Source: Herpetosiphon giganteus (lineage in GTDB: Bacteria; Chloroflexota; Chloroflexia; Chloroflexales; Herpetosiphonaceae). Taken from it: 64,000 nt of DNA. A program made the position numbers and the translations under genes. The notes beneath the pieces were generated by a model. That model was not told the DNA's origin. It was given only the letters and a program-made list of their open reading frames with translations, and did not search any database. Positions within the stretch are counted from its first letter, which is position 1; every line of letters starts with the position of its first letter. The stretch covers positions 1-64,000 of the forward strand of contig NZ_JAFBCZ010000024.1 in the NCBI RefSeq assembly GCF_016907925.1, in the 5' to 3' direction. Of the stretch, positions 9,892 through 18,608 are shown in pieces.

Positions 9892-10088
9892 TGCCGTAAC
9901 CTTTCGATTGGTAGCTAGAATGTTGATGAGGGATCGGGGGCTAGGGGTCGGGGGTCGGGATCGCTATCCTTTGCCCTAAATTCTAGCCACAAACCCATTA
10001 GATGCCTCGTTAGCAGAGCTGAGGGTCAAGAAATGAGGCTAAATCTTAATTTCCTGACCCCTAGCCCCTAACCACTGGCCCCTACTCC
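9892..10088. repeat. spacer with ggggtcgggg-type repeats
   Basis: Contains ggggctaggggtcgggggtcggg (9937 on) and cccctagcccctaaccactgg (10056 on), which are roughly inverted and could pair in RNA between the binding-protein and permease genes. Such a hairpin could lower downstream expression relative to the binding protein. That is inference only. Confidence 0.45.
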
Positions 10089-11423
10089 CTACTTGCCTAA
10101 GGTCGCGCGATGTTCTTGGTATGGGATGGCAATTGCATCAAGCATTTCGCTTGGGGTTTTGCTGCCATCAATCAACTCTTGGATATTCGATACCAAGATG
10201 TCGTAGTAGCCTGGGGCTGGCCAGTCGGGGTAGAAGGCCAAACCATCGGCTTTGGAAATTGCATCGAAGTTTTGGATTAATTCTTTGTTCTTTTCGTTGG
10301 TGATTTTGCTGGCATCGGCGTTGACTGGCACACCACCAGAGTTACCCAACAAGGTCTGGATGTCTTGGCTCATCGTGATGTCGATGAAATCGTAGACCAA
10401 TTCTTTGTTTTGGGCATTGGTTGGCACAGCCCAGATGTTGCCGCTTGAACCTGGGTGCAAGGTGTTGCCTGGGAACAAGAACGTGCCCCATTCAAAGCCC
10501 TTAATTTCGTCGCTGAAGCGACCATACCACCAACTGCCAGAAATCATGATTGGGAACGTGCCATTGGTAAAGGCCACGCCCATATCTTCTGCTTTGATGC
10601 CAGTTGCATCTTTGCTGATATAGCCTTTGCTGACCCATTCAGCCATTTTTTCAGCGCCGTAGGTAAATTCTGGGCCACGGAAATCGACATCGCCTTGATA
10701 AAGTTGGAAGGCGTTGACGAATTCGCGGTTGGCTTTGCTCAAGACCAATTCATAGAAAATCTGTTGGGCGGGATATTCAGCGCCACCAACTGAGAGCGGC
10801 GTGATTCCTTGCTGCACAAAGGCATCCATCACAGCTTCGAATTCGGCGAAGGTGGTTGGCACTTGCAAATTGGCTTTGGCAAACATGTCTTTGTTGTAAT
10901 AGACCATGACATATTCTGCATAGTTGGGCACGCCAAACCATTTGCCAGCGCCCATCACGCCTTTATCGTCGTAGCGCGCGGTGGTTTGCAAGCTAGAGCT
11001 GAGCAATGTATCCCAGCCGCGTTGGGTTGCAACATCTGAGAGATCGGTCAGCAAGCCTTGAGTTGAAAGCAAGCCAGCGGTTGCATTGCCTTTGTTATAT
11101 TCCAAAATATCGGGGGTTTCGTTGGAGTTGAGCACCATACCAGCGGTTTGGCGAATTTGCTCGAAGCCTTTTTCTTCAAACTGAATCGTTACGCCTGGGT
11201 GTGCTGCTTGGAATTGTTTGATCGACTCGGCCCACGCAATGCCCATGGCGCTGTTTGCGCCTTCATAATGCCAAAGCTTGATCGTGCGTGGCTCGTTGCT
11301 GGTGGTGGTGCTGCCGCTGGGGGCGGTGGTTGCGCTCTCCGAGCCACATGCTGCCAGAATGCTGGTGAGTAAGACCAAAAGCAGCATAAATGAGAGTCGG
11401 AACGTTGACTTCGATGTGGACAT
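10089..11423 (-). CDS. sugar ABC transporter solute-binding lipoprotein
   Basis: 444 residues. Lipoprotein signal peptide with lipobox LTSILAACG, so Cys is the predicted mature N-terminus, followed by a Ser/Thr-rich tether. The body is a CUT1 extracellular sugar-binding protein (starts TIKLWHYEGANS; later FNNGTFPIMISGSWW-like TNGTFPIMISGSWWYGRF). Captures sugar outside the membrane and hands it to the two permeases. Start taken at 11423 (MSTSKSTF) because AAGGAGGA sits 7 nt upstream; the frame remains open 11 codons further. Sixty-eight bp downstream of the LacI-type regulator on the same strand. Confidence 0.92.
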   Translation of the reverse strand: MSTSKSTFRLSFMLLLVLLTSILAACGSESATTAPSGSTTTSNEPRTIKLWHYEGANSAMGIAWAESIKQFQAAHPGVTIQFEEKGFEQIRQTAGMVLNSNETPDILEYNKGNATAGLLSTQGLLTDLSDVATQRGWDTLLSSSLQTTARYDDKGVMGAGKWFGVPNYAEYVMVYYNKDMFAKANLQVPTTFAEFEAVMDAFVQQGITPLSVGGAEYPAQQIFYELVLSKANREFVNAFQLYQGDVDFRGPEFTYGAEKMAEWVSKGYISKDATGIKAEDMGVAFTNGTFPIMISGSWWYGRFSDEIKGFEWGTFLFPGNTLHPGSSGNIWAVPTNAQNKELVYDFIDITMSQDIQTLLGNSGGVPVNADASKITNEKNKELIQNFDAISKADGLAFYPDWPAPGYYDILVSNIQELIDGSKTPSEMLDAIAIPYQEHRATLGK

Positions 11424-11491
11424 CTGTGTCCTCCTTGGGATCGTTACCATAGCCATTGTTAATTTTCAGCCGACGAGCGAGCGATGGTGAA

Positions 11492-12514
11492 CTATCGTTC
11501 TGTGCGTCGTACTTGACCGGTACTGTTGCGCACAACTAATTGACATGGCAAGAGGGCTTGGGGCAACTCGCGATCTTGGGCTTCGAGCTGTTGAATCAGT
11601 AAATCAACGCCTAATGCGCCAAGTTCAGCGATTGGTGGTTCTAAGGTTGTTAGGGTTGGCAAGGTCATTTCGGCAACGCGGGCCGAAGAAACCAACGAAA
11701 TCAGCGAAATATCGTCGGGAATGCTCCAGCCACGTTCGCTGACCGCTTGAATAATGCCGGACATAGCGCGTTCGTTCATCACAATTAGCGCGCTCAGGCT
11801 TGGGTGTTCAGTTAATAATTGATTGAACATCTCGTAGCCAGCGCTCACTGAATCGTGGCAAAAGGTGCTCACGCCCTGCAATTGCGCCGCCGTGATTGCC
11901 TCATCGAAGTGTTGGGCAACCCGCACTGTCGGGCCATAGCCAGCCTCAAAGGCTTCTTGCGAATGATTGATAAAGGCAATCTGGCGATGGCCAAGCTCAG
12001 CAAGGTAATTTACCGCAAGCTGGGTTGTACGATCAAAATCAATATCAACATAGCTCATGCCCGTGCTATCGGCGCTACGGCCAATCATGCTGAAGGGAAA
12101 TTCGAGTTCGCGGAGCAATTCAATCCGTGGATCGTTGAGATGCACTTCCATCACCAACACGCCATCGACAAGGCCTTGTTGCAGCAATTGACGTAGCTCA
12201 CTCGAATCGGTGGGCAACGACCACAACACCAAGTGATAGCCATTGGTGCGAGCGGCTTCGGCGGCACTAGTCACAAACTCAAGCTCAGTTAAGCCTAAGC
12301 CACGTTCAGGCGTTGGAAAAAGCAAGGCGATAATTTTGCTGCGTTTGCTGGCCAAACCACGAGCCAAGGCATGGGGCTTGTAGCCAAGCTCCTCCATCGC
12401 GGCGTAAATCCGCTGGCGGGTTTCTTCTGAGATCGGTCTCGTTCCATTGAGTGCGTATGAGACGGTGCTGAGGGCAACTCCGGCTCGTTTTGCGACATCG
12501 ACCATCGTTGGCAC
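11492..12514 (-). CDS. LacI/GalR-family transcriptional regulator
   Basis: About 340 residues. N-terminal LacI helix-turn-helix TMVDVAKRAGVALSTVSYAL with hinge helix PHALARGLASKRS, then a periplasmic-binding-protein-like effector domain (IALLFPTPERGLGLTELEF...). It likely represses the downstream transport/alpha-xylosidase/xylA genes until a xylose-containing sugar binds. Start: a GTG at 12514 (gives MPTMVDVAK, the common form) or the ATG at 12505; a G-run lies just upstream of the GTG. The frame is open further upstream, but that part runs through repeat sequence and the operator region and is not coding. Autoregulation is suggested by operator-like sites directly upstream. Confidence 0.9.
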   Translation of the reverse strand: MPTMVDVAKRAGVALSTVSYALNGTRPISEETRQRIYAAMEELGYKPHALARGLASKRSKIIALLFPTPERGLGLTELEFVTSAAEAARTNGYHLVLWSLPTDSSELRQLLQQGLVDGVLVMEVHLNDPRIELLRELEFPFSMIGRSADSTGMSYVDIDFDRTTQLAVNYLAELGHRQIAFINHSQEAFEAGYGPTVRVAQHFDEAITAAQLQGVSTFCHDSVSAGYEMFNQLLTEHPSLSALIVMNERAMSGIIQAVSERGWSIPDDISLISLVSSARVAEMTLPTLTTLEPPIAELGALGVDLLIQQLEAQDRELPQALLPCQLVVRNSTGQVRRTER

Positions 12515-12554
12515 AATGCCCCCCGTTCTCGCGTGTAGCGGTGACGAAAGCTTA

Positions 12555-12594
12555 TCGAAGCGTGTAGTCGAAACGTATAGTCGAAACGCTTCGA
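12555..12594. promoter_or_regulatory. LacI-type operator and three 13-bp direct repeats
   Basis: Three tandem 13-bp units start at 12555, 12568 and 12581, each beginning TCGAARCG. The last runs into a 14-bp near-palindrome TCGAAACGCTTCGA (12581-12594) whose centre AAACGCTT fits the AANCGNTT core of LacI-family operators. Located 40-80 bp upstream of the regulator start. Probably the binding site of that regulator (inference). Confidence 0.65.
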
Positions 12595-12605
12595 TGAACA
12601 CTATA

Positions 12606-13018
12606 CAAAACCACATTCCGATTGTCAAGCATGAAAAGAGCATAGAGCATAGGGGTTGGGGATCGGGGATCAGGGGTCGGGGGATGGGGATTGGCATAAG
12701 GGGTCAGGGGCGAGGGGTCAGCCATCAAAAGATAATGTTTCTACTGAGCCATAGCCAACAGCTTAGAGCCAAAACTTGCCCCTTCGTGCTCTTTGTGCTC
12801 TTCGTGGATCAAAAACCAACCCCCAACTCTTTTCCTCTGCGCCTCTACGTTAAAGACTTGATCCACGAATATTATTTTTAGCCACGAATTGCACGAATTG
12901 CACGAAGTAATGTTCCGATAGCCCAAAGCCAACAGCCTATAGCCAAAACTTGCCCCTTCGTGCGCTTCGCGGTTACTAGGCGCTGATCCATCGTCCCTGA
13001 TCCCTGGCCCTTCGTTAG
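12606..13018. repeat. spacer with several mosaic repeat phrases
   Basis: No gene. Contains catagagcataggggttggggatcggggatcaggggtcggggg (split over 12640-12685), ccatagccaacagcttagagcc and ccatagcc-type words at 12748 and 12917, and cttcgtgctctttgtgctcttcgtggatc at 12782 with a similar copy at 12955. This is a dense example of the window-wide spacer repeats. Confidence 0.65.
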
Positions 13019-13047
13019 TTGACAACTCCCCAGCGATCATCCACAAT
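13019..13047 (+). promoter_or_regulatory. putative sigma-70 promoter for rfbB-like gene
   Basis: TTGACA at 13019-13024, a 17-bp spacer, then CACAAT at 13042-13047, 58 bp before the start codon. The -35 is perfect and the -10 matches 4 of 6. Confidence 0.5.
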
Positions 13048-13105
13048 GCAGCGATTATTGACGACAATTCAGGCATTCCAACGATAGAAAGGTTCCAAGG
13101 TTTTT

Positions 13106-14200
13106 ATGCGAATTGCAGTAACAGGCGGGGCAGGCTTTATTGGCTCCAACTTTGTGCGCTATTGGATGGATACCAACCCTGCTGATGAGGTTGTGGTGAT
13201 TGATGCCTTGACCTATGCTGGCCATTTGAGCAATTTGGCGGGCTATCACGAACGCGCCAATTGCCAATTTGTGCAGGCTGATATTTGCGATTACCAAACG
13301 ATGCTCAAGGTCTTGGCGGGGGTGAATTTGGTGGTGCACTTTGCCGCCGAAACTCACGTTGATCGCTCGTTGGGTGAGTTTGAATTGGAGCGCCAATTCT
13401 ATCGCTCGAATATTGAAGGCACAGCTAGCTTGATTCGGGCCTCACGCGAGGCTGGAGTTGGCCACTTTCACCATGTTTCAACCGATGAAGTCTTTGGCGA
13501 TTTAGCCTTCGACGACCCGCAAAAATTCCATGAAACCTATCCCTATAATCCCAGCAGCCCGTATGCAGTCAGCAAAGCGGCCTCGGATCATGTGGTGCGC
13601 GCCTTTGCTCACACCTACAACTACCCGATTACAATCACCAACTGCACCAACAACTATGGGCCGTTCCAAACCCCAGAAAAGCTGATTCCGCGCTCGATTG
13701 CCTTGTTGTTGGCCAACCAAAAAGTCAAGCTCTACACCGATGCAGATGGCATTCCAGGCCGCAACATTCGCGATTGGTTGCATGTGCAAGATCACTGTGA
13801 AGCGATTGCCTTGGTGATTAAAAAAGGTCGGATTGGCGAAACCTATGGGATTGGCGGCGAAGCTGAGCTTTCCAACTTTCACTTGGTCGAAACCATGCTC
13901 GACATTATGAGCGAATTTCTTGATCGTTCATTGACGATTGAAAATAGCGTTGAATTTGTTGCCGATCGGCCTGGCCACGACCGTCGCTATGCCATGGATC
14001 TGAGCAAAATCAAGCGCGAATTGGGCTGGCAACCACGCTATTCATTCGAACAAGGCTTTTTGGAAACGGTGCAATGGTACACATCGCCCGAAGGCCAAGC
14101 GTGGCTCGCCAGCTTGAGCGATCGCACCAGCGATGTGCGCGCCAACCAAGAGCAGGTTGTGGCGGTGCGCGAAAATTGGCAATCCGAGCACCAACATTAA
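13106..14200 (+). CDS. rfbB: dTDP-glucose 4,6-dehydratase
   Basis: 364 residues, extended short-chain dehydrogenase. Converts dTDP-glucose to dTDP-4-keto-6-deoxyglucose for rhamnose and other deoxysugars. Seen: Rossmann motif TGGAGFIGSNFV, NAD-binding HFAAETHVDRS, catalytic Thr-Asp-Glu in HVSTDEVFGDL, YxxxK in PYAVSKAASDH, and substrate loop NCTNNYGPFQTPEKLIPR. The C-terminus is about 20-30 residues longer than in many homologues. Start ATG with AAGG 6-9 nt upstream. No other rml/rfb gene lies next to it, so the nucleotide sugar it feeds is not defined by context. Confidence 0.9.
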   Translation: MRIAVTGGAGFIGSNFVRYWMDTNPADEVVVIDALTYAGHLSNLAGYHERANCQFVQADICDYQTMLKVLAGVNLVVHFAAETHVDRSLGEFELERQFYRSNIEGTASLIRASREAGVGHFHHVSTDEVFGDLAFDDPQKFHETYPYNPSSPYAVSKAASDHVVRAFAHTYNYPITITNCTNNYGPFQTPEKLIPRSIALLLANQKVKLYTDADGIPGRNIRDWLHVQDHCEAIALVIKKGRIGETYGIGGEAELSNFHLVETMLDIMSEFLDRSLTIENSVEFVADRPGHDRRYAMDLSKIKRELGWQPRYSFEQGFLETVQWYTSPEGQAWLASLSDRTSDVRANQEQVVAVRENWQSEHQH

Positions 14201-14211
14201 TTATTCTTCTC

Positions 14212-14239
14212 GACCCTGTTCTACCCTTGGAACAGGGTC
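14212..14239 (+). terminator. hairpin terminator after dTDP-glucose dehydratase gene
   Basis: Arms 14212-14221 and 14230-14239 pair over 10 bp around an 8-nt loop, 12 bp after the stop codon. The downstream T content is modest (TATTCCT), so efficiency is uncertain. Confidence 0.55.
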
Positions 14240-14327
14240 TATTCCTCAATACGGTCATAAACTGTTAAGAATTTGGCCGCGATGATTAAGCTACGATAGC
14301 TTCGATAGTCACAAGGAGCTAGCGGCG

Positions 14328-14957
14328 ATGGTCGATCAATTTTTACGCCAGCCAAAAGAGCGTTTATTAGCTCCGTTAGCCCAACGCTTGCGCCATATTC
14401 ACCCAACCAGCATTACACTTGCTGCCTTTGGCGTTGGCCTCGCCGCCGCCGCCTGCGCTTGGCAACAGCAGTATTGGGCCAGCCTTGGTTGTTGGCTGCT
14501 CAATCGCCTGCTCGATGGGCTTGATGGCACGGTTGCACGGCTGAGCAATCAACAAAGCGACCTTGGTGGCTATCTCGATATTCTGCTCGATGTGCTGATC
14601 TATGCTTTGCTGCCAATTGGCTTGGTGGCAGGCCAGCCAACGCTTGGCAATAGCTTGGCAGCGCTTGGCCTGATCGCCAGCTTTTATGTCAATGCAATTT
14701 CTTGGGCCTATTTGGCGGCAATTTTAGAAAAACGCCAACAAGGAGCCAAAGCCCAAGCAGCTATGACCAGCATCGCCATGCCCAGCGGCTTGATCGAGGG
14801 CACGGAAACGGTGCTGCTGTTCAGTCTCTTTATCGTGCTACCCAGCCATTTAAACCTGCTGTTTCATGGGATGACCGCGTTGGTCGGCATTACGATTGGC
14901 CAGCGCGTTCTTTGGGCCAGCCATTATCTTCGCGAGGAACCACGCCATGACCACTAG
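14328..14957 (+). CDS. CDP-alcohol phosphatidyltransferase family membrane protein
   Basis: 209 residues, several membrane helices. The complete family signature D-x2-D-G-x2-A-R-x8-G-x3-D-x3-D is present: DGLDGTVARLSNQQSDLGGY followed by LDILLD. Enzymes of this family transfer a phosphoalcohol from CDP-diacylglycerol-type donors to form phospholipid head groups; the acceptor cannot be inferred. AAGGAG lies upstream of the ATG. Its stop codon overlaps the start of the next gene by 11 bp, so it is co-translated with a VTT/DedA-type membrane protein. The pair suggests a membrane-lipid role. Confidence 0.85.
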   Translation: MVDQFLRQPKERLLAPLAQRLRHIHPTSITLAAFGVGLAAAACAWQQQYWASLGCWLLNRLLDGLDGTVARLSNQQSDLGGYLDILLDVLIYALLPIGLVAGQPTLGNSLAALGLIASFYVNAISWAYLAAILEKRQQGAKAQAAMTSIAMPSGLIEGTETVLLFSLFIVLPSHLNLLFHGMTALVGITIGQRVLWASHYLREEPRHDH

Positions 14958-15651
14958 CCCTCCAACCAGATCGTTTTGGCAACGCCATTGGCAAAAATTG
15001 CTCGCCGCAGGGTTTTGGTTGCTGCTGATTGGCGGCTACTTCTGGTATTCATGGCGCAACCAGCTTTCGCCCGCCGCCGCTGTCGGCCAAGTGATAGAGC
15101 TGCTCAAAAGCGACTTGGGCATGCTGATTTATATTGGCATCTATCTGCTACGCCCGTTGATTTTCTTTCCAGCCACGTTTTTGACGTTGGCTGGTGGCAG
15201 TGTTTTTGGCAGTGTTTGGGGCTTGATTTACACCGTAATTGGGGCCAATGGCTCTGCCATGGTGGCCTATATCATTGGGCGCTTTTTCGGCCAGCCAGAG
15301 CAACATCAAAACCAAACCGGCGTGATCAATGGCTATATCGAGCGCTTACGCCGCAATAGCTTTGAAACAATTATGTTGATGCGCTTAATCTTCTTGCCCT
15401 ACGATTTAGTTAATTACCTAGCTGGTATTTTGCGCATCAACTGGAAACAATTTTTGATCGCCACGATTCTTGGTTCGTTTCCTGGCACGCTTACGTTTGT
15501 TTTGCTTGGAGCATCATTCGAGGGCGATTTTACCAATGCCGAGTTTTCATTCAATCCATGGGCCTTTGCTGGCTCGATCGTTATTTTTATTATTAGTATA
15601 GGCGTTTCACGCTGGCTTAAGCGCCGTGAAGCCGCCAAAGAAGCAGCCTAG
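14947..15651 (+). CDS. TVP38/TMEM64 (VTT domain, DedA superfamily) membrane protein
   Basis: 234 residues. One N-terminal helix is followed by the VTT core: PLIFFPATFLTLAGGSVFG, then GLIYTVIGANGSAMVAYIIG, then MLMRLIFLPYDLVNYLAGIL, which are the re-entrant Gly/Pro-rich segments of the family. Members are implicated in lipid scrambling/transport and membrane homeostasis. Start taken at 14947 (MTTSPPTRS), supported by GAGGA 8 nt upstream and by overlap with the phosphatidyltransferase stop; the open frame 17 codons upstream lies inside that gene. A basic C-terminus (RWLKRREAAKEAA) is probably cytoplasmic. Confidence 0.85.
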   Translation: MTTSPPTRSFWQRHWQKLLAAGFWLLLIGGYFWYSWRNQLSPAAAVGQVIELLKSDLGMLIYIGIYLLRPLIFFPATFLTLAGGSVFGSVWGLIYTVIGANGSAMVAYIIGRFFGQPEQHQNQTGVINGYIERLRRNSFETIMLMRLIFLPYDLVNYLAGILRINWKQFLIATILGSFPGTLTFVLLGASFEGDFTNAEFSFNPWAFAGSIVIFIISIGVSRWLKRREAAKEAA

Positions 15652-15670
15652 CAGAGGGTAAAACAGCGAT

Positions 15671-16954
15671 ATGCAAACACGAAAACGAATCTGGAATTTG
15701 GCAGTGATGCTTGGCTTGGTGAGCTTAATCATCGCCAGCTGTGGCAGCAATGCGACTACGCCAACCAGCGCACCCAGCAGCACTAGCCTTGATCTCAACA
15801 ATTGGGCTGACATCGAGCAGGCAGCCAACGGCCAAACGGTCAATTGGTATATTTGGGGTGGCTCGGATAGCATCAATCGCTTTGTTGATGAATTTTATGG
15901 CAAAGCGCTCAAAGAACGCTACAACATTACGCTCAATCGCGTGCCCATGGCCGATACCGTCGATGTCGTCAATCAGTTGCTCAGCGAAAAAGAAGCTGGC
16001 AAAACGACTGGCGCTGTCGATTTGATTTGGATCAATGGTGAGAATTTTGCCTCATTGAAACAAGCTAATTTGCTGCGCGCTGATTGGGGCCAGAGCCTGC
16101 CCAACAGCAAATATGTCAACTGGGTCAATCCGGCGGTCAACCTCGATTTTGGCGAGCCAGTCGAAAGCCTCGAAAGCCCATGGTCATCGGCGCAATTCCA
16201 ATTTATTTACGATTCGGCCAAACTGCAAGCCAGCGAGCTGCCCCGTTCGTATGCAGCACTGAAGGATTATGCCTGCGCCAATCCGGGCAAAGTGACCTAC
16301 ATCGCGCCCGGGCCAGGTGCATTTCAAGGCACGCGCTTCGTCAAACAGGCTTTGTTCGAGGTCAGTGGCGGCGCTGAACAATGGCTCGGCAAGTTCAATC
16401 AGCAATTATGGGATCAATGGTCGCCCAAATTGTGGGAATATTTCAATCAACTCGAAGGCTGTTTGTGGCGCGAAGGCAGCACCTACCCCAAAACCGAAAA
16501 CGAATTGCACAGCCTGTTTGCTAACGGCGAAGTCGATTTTTCAATTACCCAAGCGATTGCTGGAGCTGGCTCGTTGATCAAAGAAAATTTGGTGCCCGCC
16601 AGTGCGCGAGCGTTTGTGTTTGATGATAATATGATCGGCGATTTCAACTATGTAGCAATCCCCAGCACTGCGCCAAATCCCGCTGCGGCCTTAGTGCTTG
16701 CTAATTTGATTCTCGACCCTGAGTTACAAGCGGCCCAAATTTTGCCAGAAAACGGCTTTGGCTTGGGCTATGGCATCGATCCAACCAAGGTCAGCGATCC
16801 TGCGTTGGCGGCCAAACTCACGAATGCCGCCCAACAACTTGGCGATGCGGCAACTCCAGCCAGCGATTTAGCCAAATCGTTGCGCAGCGATATTGCCGCC
16901 GAATATCAAAGCCTCATTGAGCAAGGTTGGGATGCAAATGTGTTGCGCAAGTAA
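15671..16954 (+). CDS. ABC transporter solute-binding lipoprotein, YnjB-like
   Basis: 427 residues. Lipobox SLIIASCGS marks a lipoprotein with a Ser/Thr/Pro-rich tether. The mature part begins NWYIWGGSDSINRFVDEFYG and contains GAVDLIWINGENFASLKQA and ITQAIAGAGSLI, which resemble the E. coli YnjB family (COG4134), binding proteins of unsettled substrate. First gene of a four-gene importer: stop at 16952-16954, the next start 5 bp later, then two ATGA overlaps. Nineteen bp separate it from the VTT protein gene, so transcription may begin further upstream. The cargo is unknown. Confidence 0.8.
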   Translation: MQTRKRIWNLAVMLGLVSLIIASCGSNATTPTSAPSSTSLDLNNWADIEQAANGQTVNWYIWGGSDSINRFVDEFYGKALKERYNITLNRVPMADTVDVVNQLLSEKEAGKTTGAVDLIWINGENFASLKQANLLRADWGQSLPNSKYVNWVNPAVNLDFGEPVESLESPWSSAQFQFIYDSAKLQASELPRSYAALKDYACANPGKVTYIAPGPGAFQGTRFVKQALFEVSGGAEQWLGKFNQQLWDQWSPKLWEYFNQLEGCLWREGSTYPKTENELHSLFANGEVDFSITQAIAGAGSLIKENLVPASARAFVFDDNMIGDFNYVAIPSTAPNPAAALVLANLILDPELQAAQILPENGFGLGYGIDPTKVSDPALAAKLTNAAQQLGDAATPASDLAKSLRSDIAAEYQSLIEQGWDANVLRK

Positions 16955-16959
16955 GCAGC

Positions 16960-17826
16960 ATGGCTAAGTCGCGACGCTGGTTGGGTTTAGCACCAGCAAG
17001 CATCATTATGCTTGGTTTATTTGGTGGCAGCCTTGGCTATGGCATTGCCCAAAGCCTTGGCTGGCTGCCATTTTTAGGCCAACGCCAGCTTAGCTTGGCC
17101 GCCTATCGCAATGTCTTGGCAGGCGAGCAACTGGGCGGCCAGTGGTGGCAGGCGTTGCTGTTTTCGCTTTGGGTTAGCCTTGCAGCAACGCTTGGCTCGG
17201 CGCTAATCTGCTTGGGTTTGCTGAGTAGCATCGCCGAACGTCAACAGCAGTATCGCGGTTTGAGCACCATCAGCAATTTGCACTTGGCGATTCCGCATAG
17301 CGTTTGGGCCATGGCCCTGCTCTTGGTGCTCAGCCAAAGCGGCATTTTCGCACGCATCGGCTTTGCATTAGGCTGGCTCGATCAGCCCAGCGATTTTCCG
17401 GTGCTGGTGCGTGATCGCTGGGGGATTGGGATTATTGTGGCCTATATCACCAAGGAAGTGCCATTTTTGCTGCTGATGGGCTTGGCAAGCTTACGCCAAC
17501 AAGGCCGCGAATATCTGTTGGTGGCCCAAAGCTTGGGAGCCAATCGTTGGCAACGAGTGCGCTTAGTGCTTTGGCCGCTATTGGCTCCAAGCTTAATCGG
17601 CGGCAGTTTATTGGTATTTAGCTTTATTTTTGGGGCTTACGAAGTGCCAGCCTTGGTTGGCGTGCGCTACCCCGAGATGCTGGCAACCATGGCCTTGGAG
17701 CTGTTTCTCAACCCCGATCTGCATGCGCGGGCCGAAGGCATGGCCGTTAGCCTGCTGATGAGCTTGATCATTCTGTTGGTGATTGGGCTGGCATGGCGTT
17801 GGCGGCGGGCGGAGCAGCAGCCATGA
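16960..17826 (+). CDS. ABC transporter permease, first subunit (YnjC N-half-like)
   Basis: 288 residues, about six membrane helices. The cytoplasmic EAA-type loop is LLVAQSLGANRWQRVRLVLW. Start at 16960 (MAKSRRWLG), just after the TAA of the binding-protein gene; the longer frame would overlap that gene. In E. coli the YnjC permease is one fused polypeptide, whereas here the two halves are separate genes joined by an ATGA overlap at 17823-17826. The N-terminus carries the positively charged KSRRW before the first helix. Confidence 0.82.
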   Translation: MAKSRRWLGLAPASIIMLGLFGGSLGYGIAQSLGWLPFLGQRQLSLAAYRNVLAGEQLGGQWWQALLFSLWVSLAATLGSALICLGLLSSIAERQQQYRGLSTISNLHLAIPHSVWAMALLLVLSQSGIFARIGFALGWLDQPSDFPVLVRDRWGIGIIVAYITKEVPFLLLMGLASLRQQGREYLLVAQSLGANRWQRVRLVLWPLLAPSLIGGSLLVFSFIFGAYEVPALVGVRYPEMLATMALELFLNPDLHARAEGMAVSLLMSLIILLVIGLAWRWRRAEQQP

Positions 17827-18608
17827 GTTATCGCAGCATTGTCTGGGTTTTGGCGCTGATTTTGCTTGTGCCAATTGCAGTTTTTTTGATCTACGCCTTT
17901 GCCCAGGGCTGGTTTTTTCCAGCGCTCTGGCCTGAACGCTGGGATAGGGCGCTGTTTCTGCGCCAATTGGCTGATCCACAGTTGCGGCGGGCGTTTGGCC
18001 AAAGTTTGGTCATTGCAACAGGCGTGAGCGGTTTAGCACTCATGCTTGGCTATCCGGCGGCGCGGGTGCTTGAACTGCAAGCATTTCGTGGGCGAGGATT
18101 GATTTATGGCCTGTTTTTTCTACCAACGGTGGTGCCAAGCGTTGCCACGGGCATCGGCTTAAATATCGTATTTTTGCGGCTGGGCTTGGCTGGCACGTTG
18201 TTTGGCGTGATGTTGGTGCATCTGATTCCGGTTTTGCCGTATGTGGTGCTGACCTTGGGCAGCAGTTTGGCGCGCTACGATCGCAACTACGAACTGCAAG
18301 CAGCGGTGTTGGGCGCTAGCCCGTGGTTTGTTTTTTGGCGGGTCAGCGTGCCAATGCTCTTGCCAAGTTTGGTGGTTGCAGGCGTATTGGCATTTTTAAT
18401 TTCGTGGAGCCAATATGTGCTGAGTTTGTTAATCGGCGGCGGCCAGATTATCACCTTGCCAATGCTGTTATTCTCGGCGGCCAGCGGCGGCAACCAGAGC
18501 CTAATCGCCAGCTTGAGCCTCATCTTTATCGCCCCGTTATTACTCTTGCTAGGCTTGGTAGCGCGCTATTTGGGTTCGCCAGCAACAGGAGCAACGCCCC
18601 GACCATGA
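17823..18608 (+). CDS. ABC transporter permease, second subunit (YnjC C-half-like)
   Basis: 261 residues, six helices beginning SYRSIVWVLALILLVPIAVF. The EAA-type loop is seen as LQAAVLGASPWFVFWRVSVPML. Start at 17823 by the ATGA overlap with the preceding permease. It ends in another ATGA overlap with the ATPase gene (18605-18608), so subunit stoichiometry is coupled by translation. Confidence 0.82.
   Translation: MSYRSIVWVLALILLVPIAVFLIYAFAQGWFFPALWPERWDRALFLRQLADPQLRRAFGQSLVIATGVSGLALMLGYPAARVLELQAFRGRGLIYGLFFLPTVVPSVATGIGLNIVFLRLGLAGTLFGVMLVHLIPVLPYVVLTLGSSLARYDRNYELQAAVLGASPWFVFWRVSVPMLLPSLVVAGVLAFLISWSQYVLSLLIGGGQIITLPMLLFSAASGGNQSLIASLSLIFIAPLLLLLGLVARYLGSPATGATPRP

Noticed and set aside
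12515-12697. N-terminal extension of the LacI-type regulator
   Set aside because: It would translate spacer repeats and the operator region. Family members begin with the helix-turn-helix, so the GTG/ATG at 12514/12505 is preferred.
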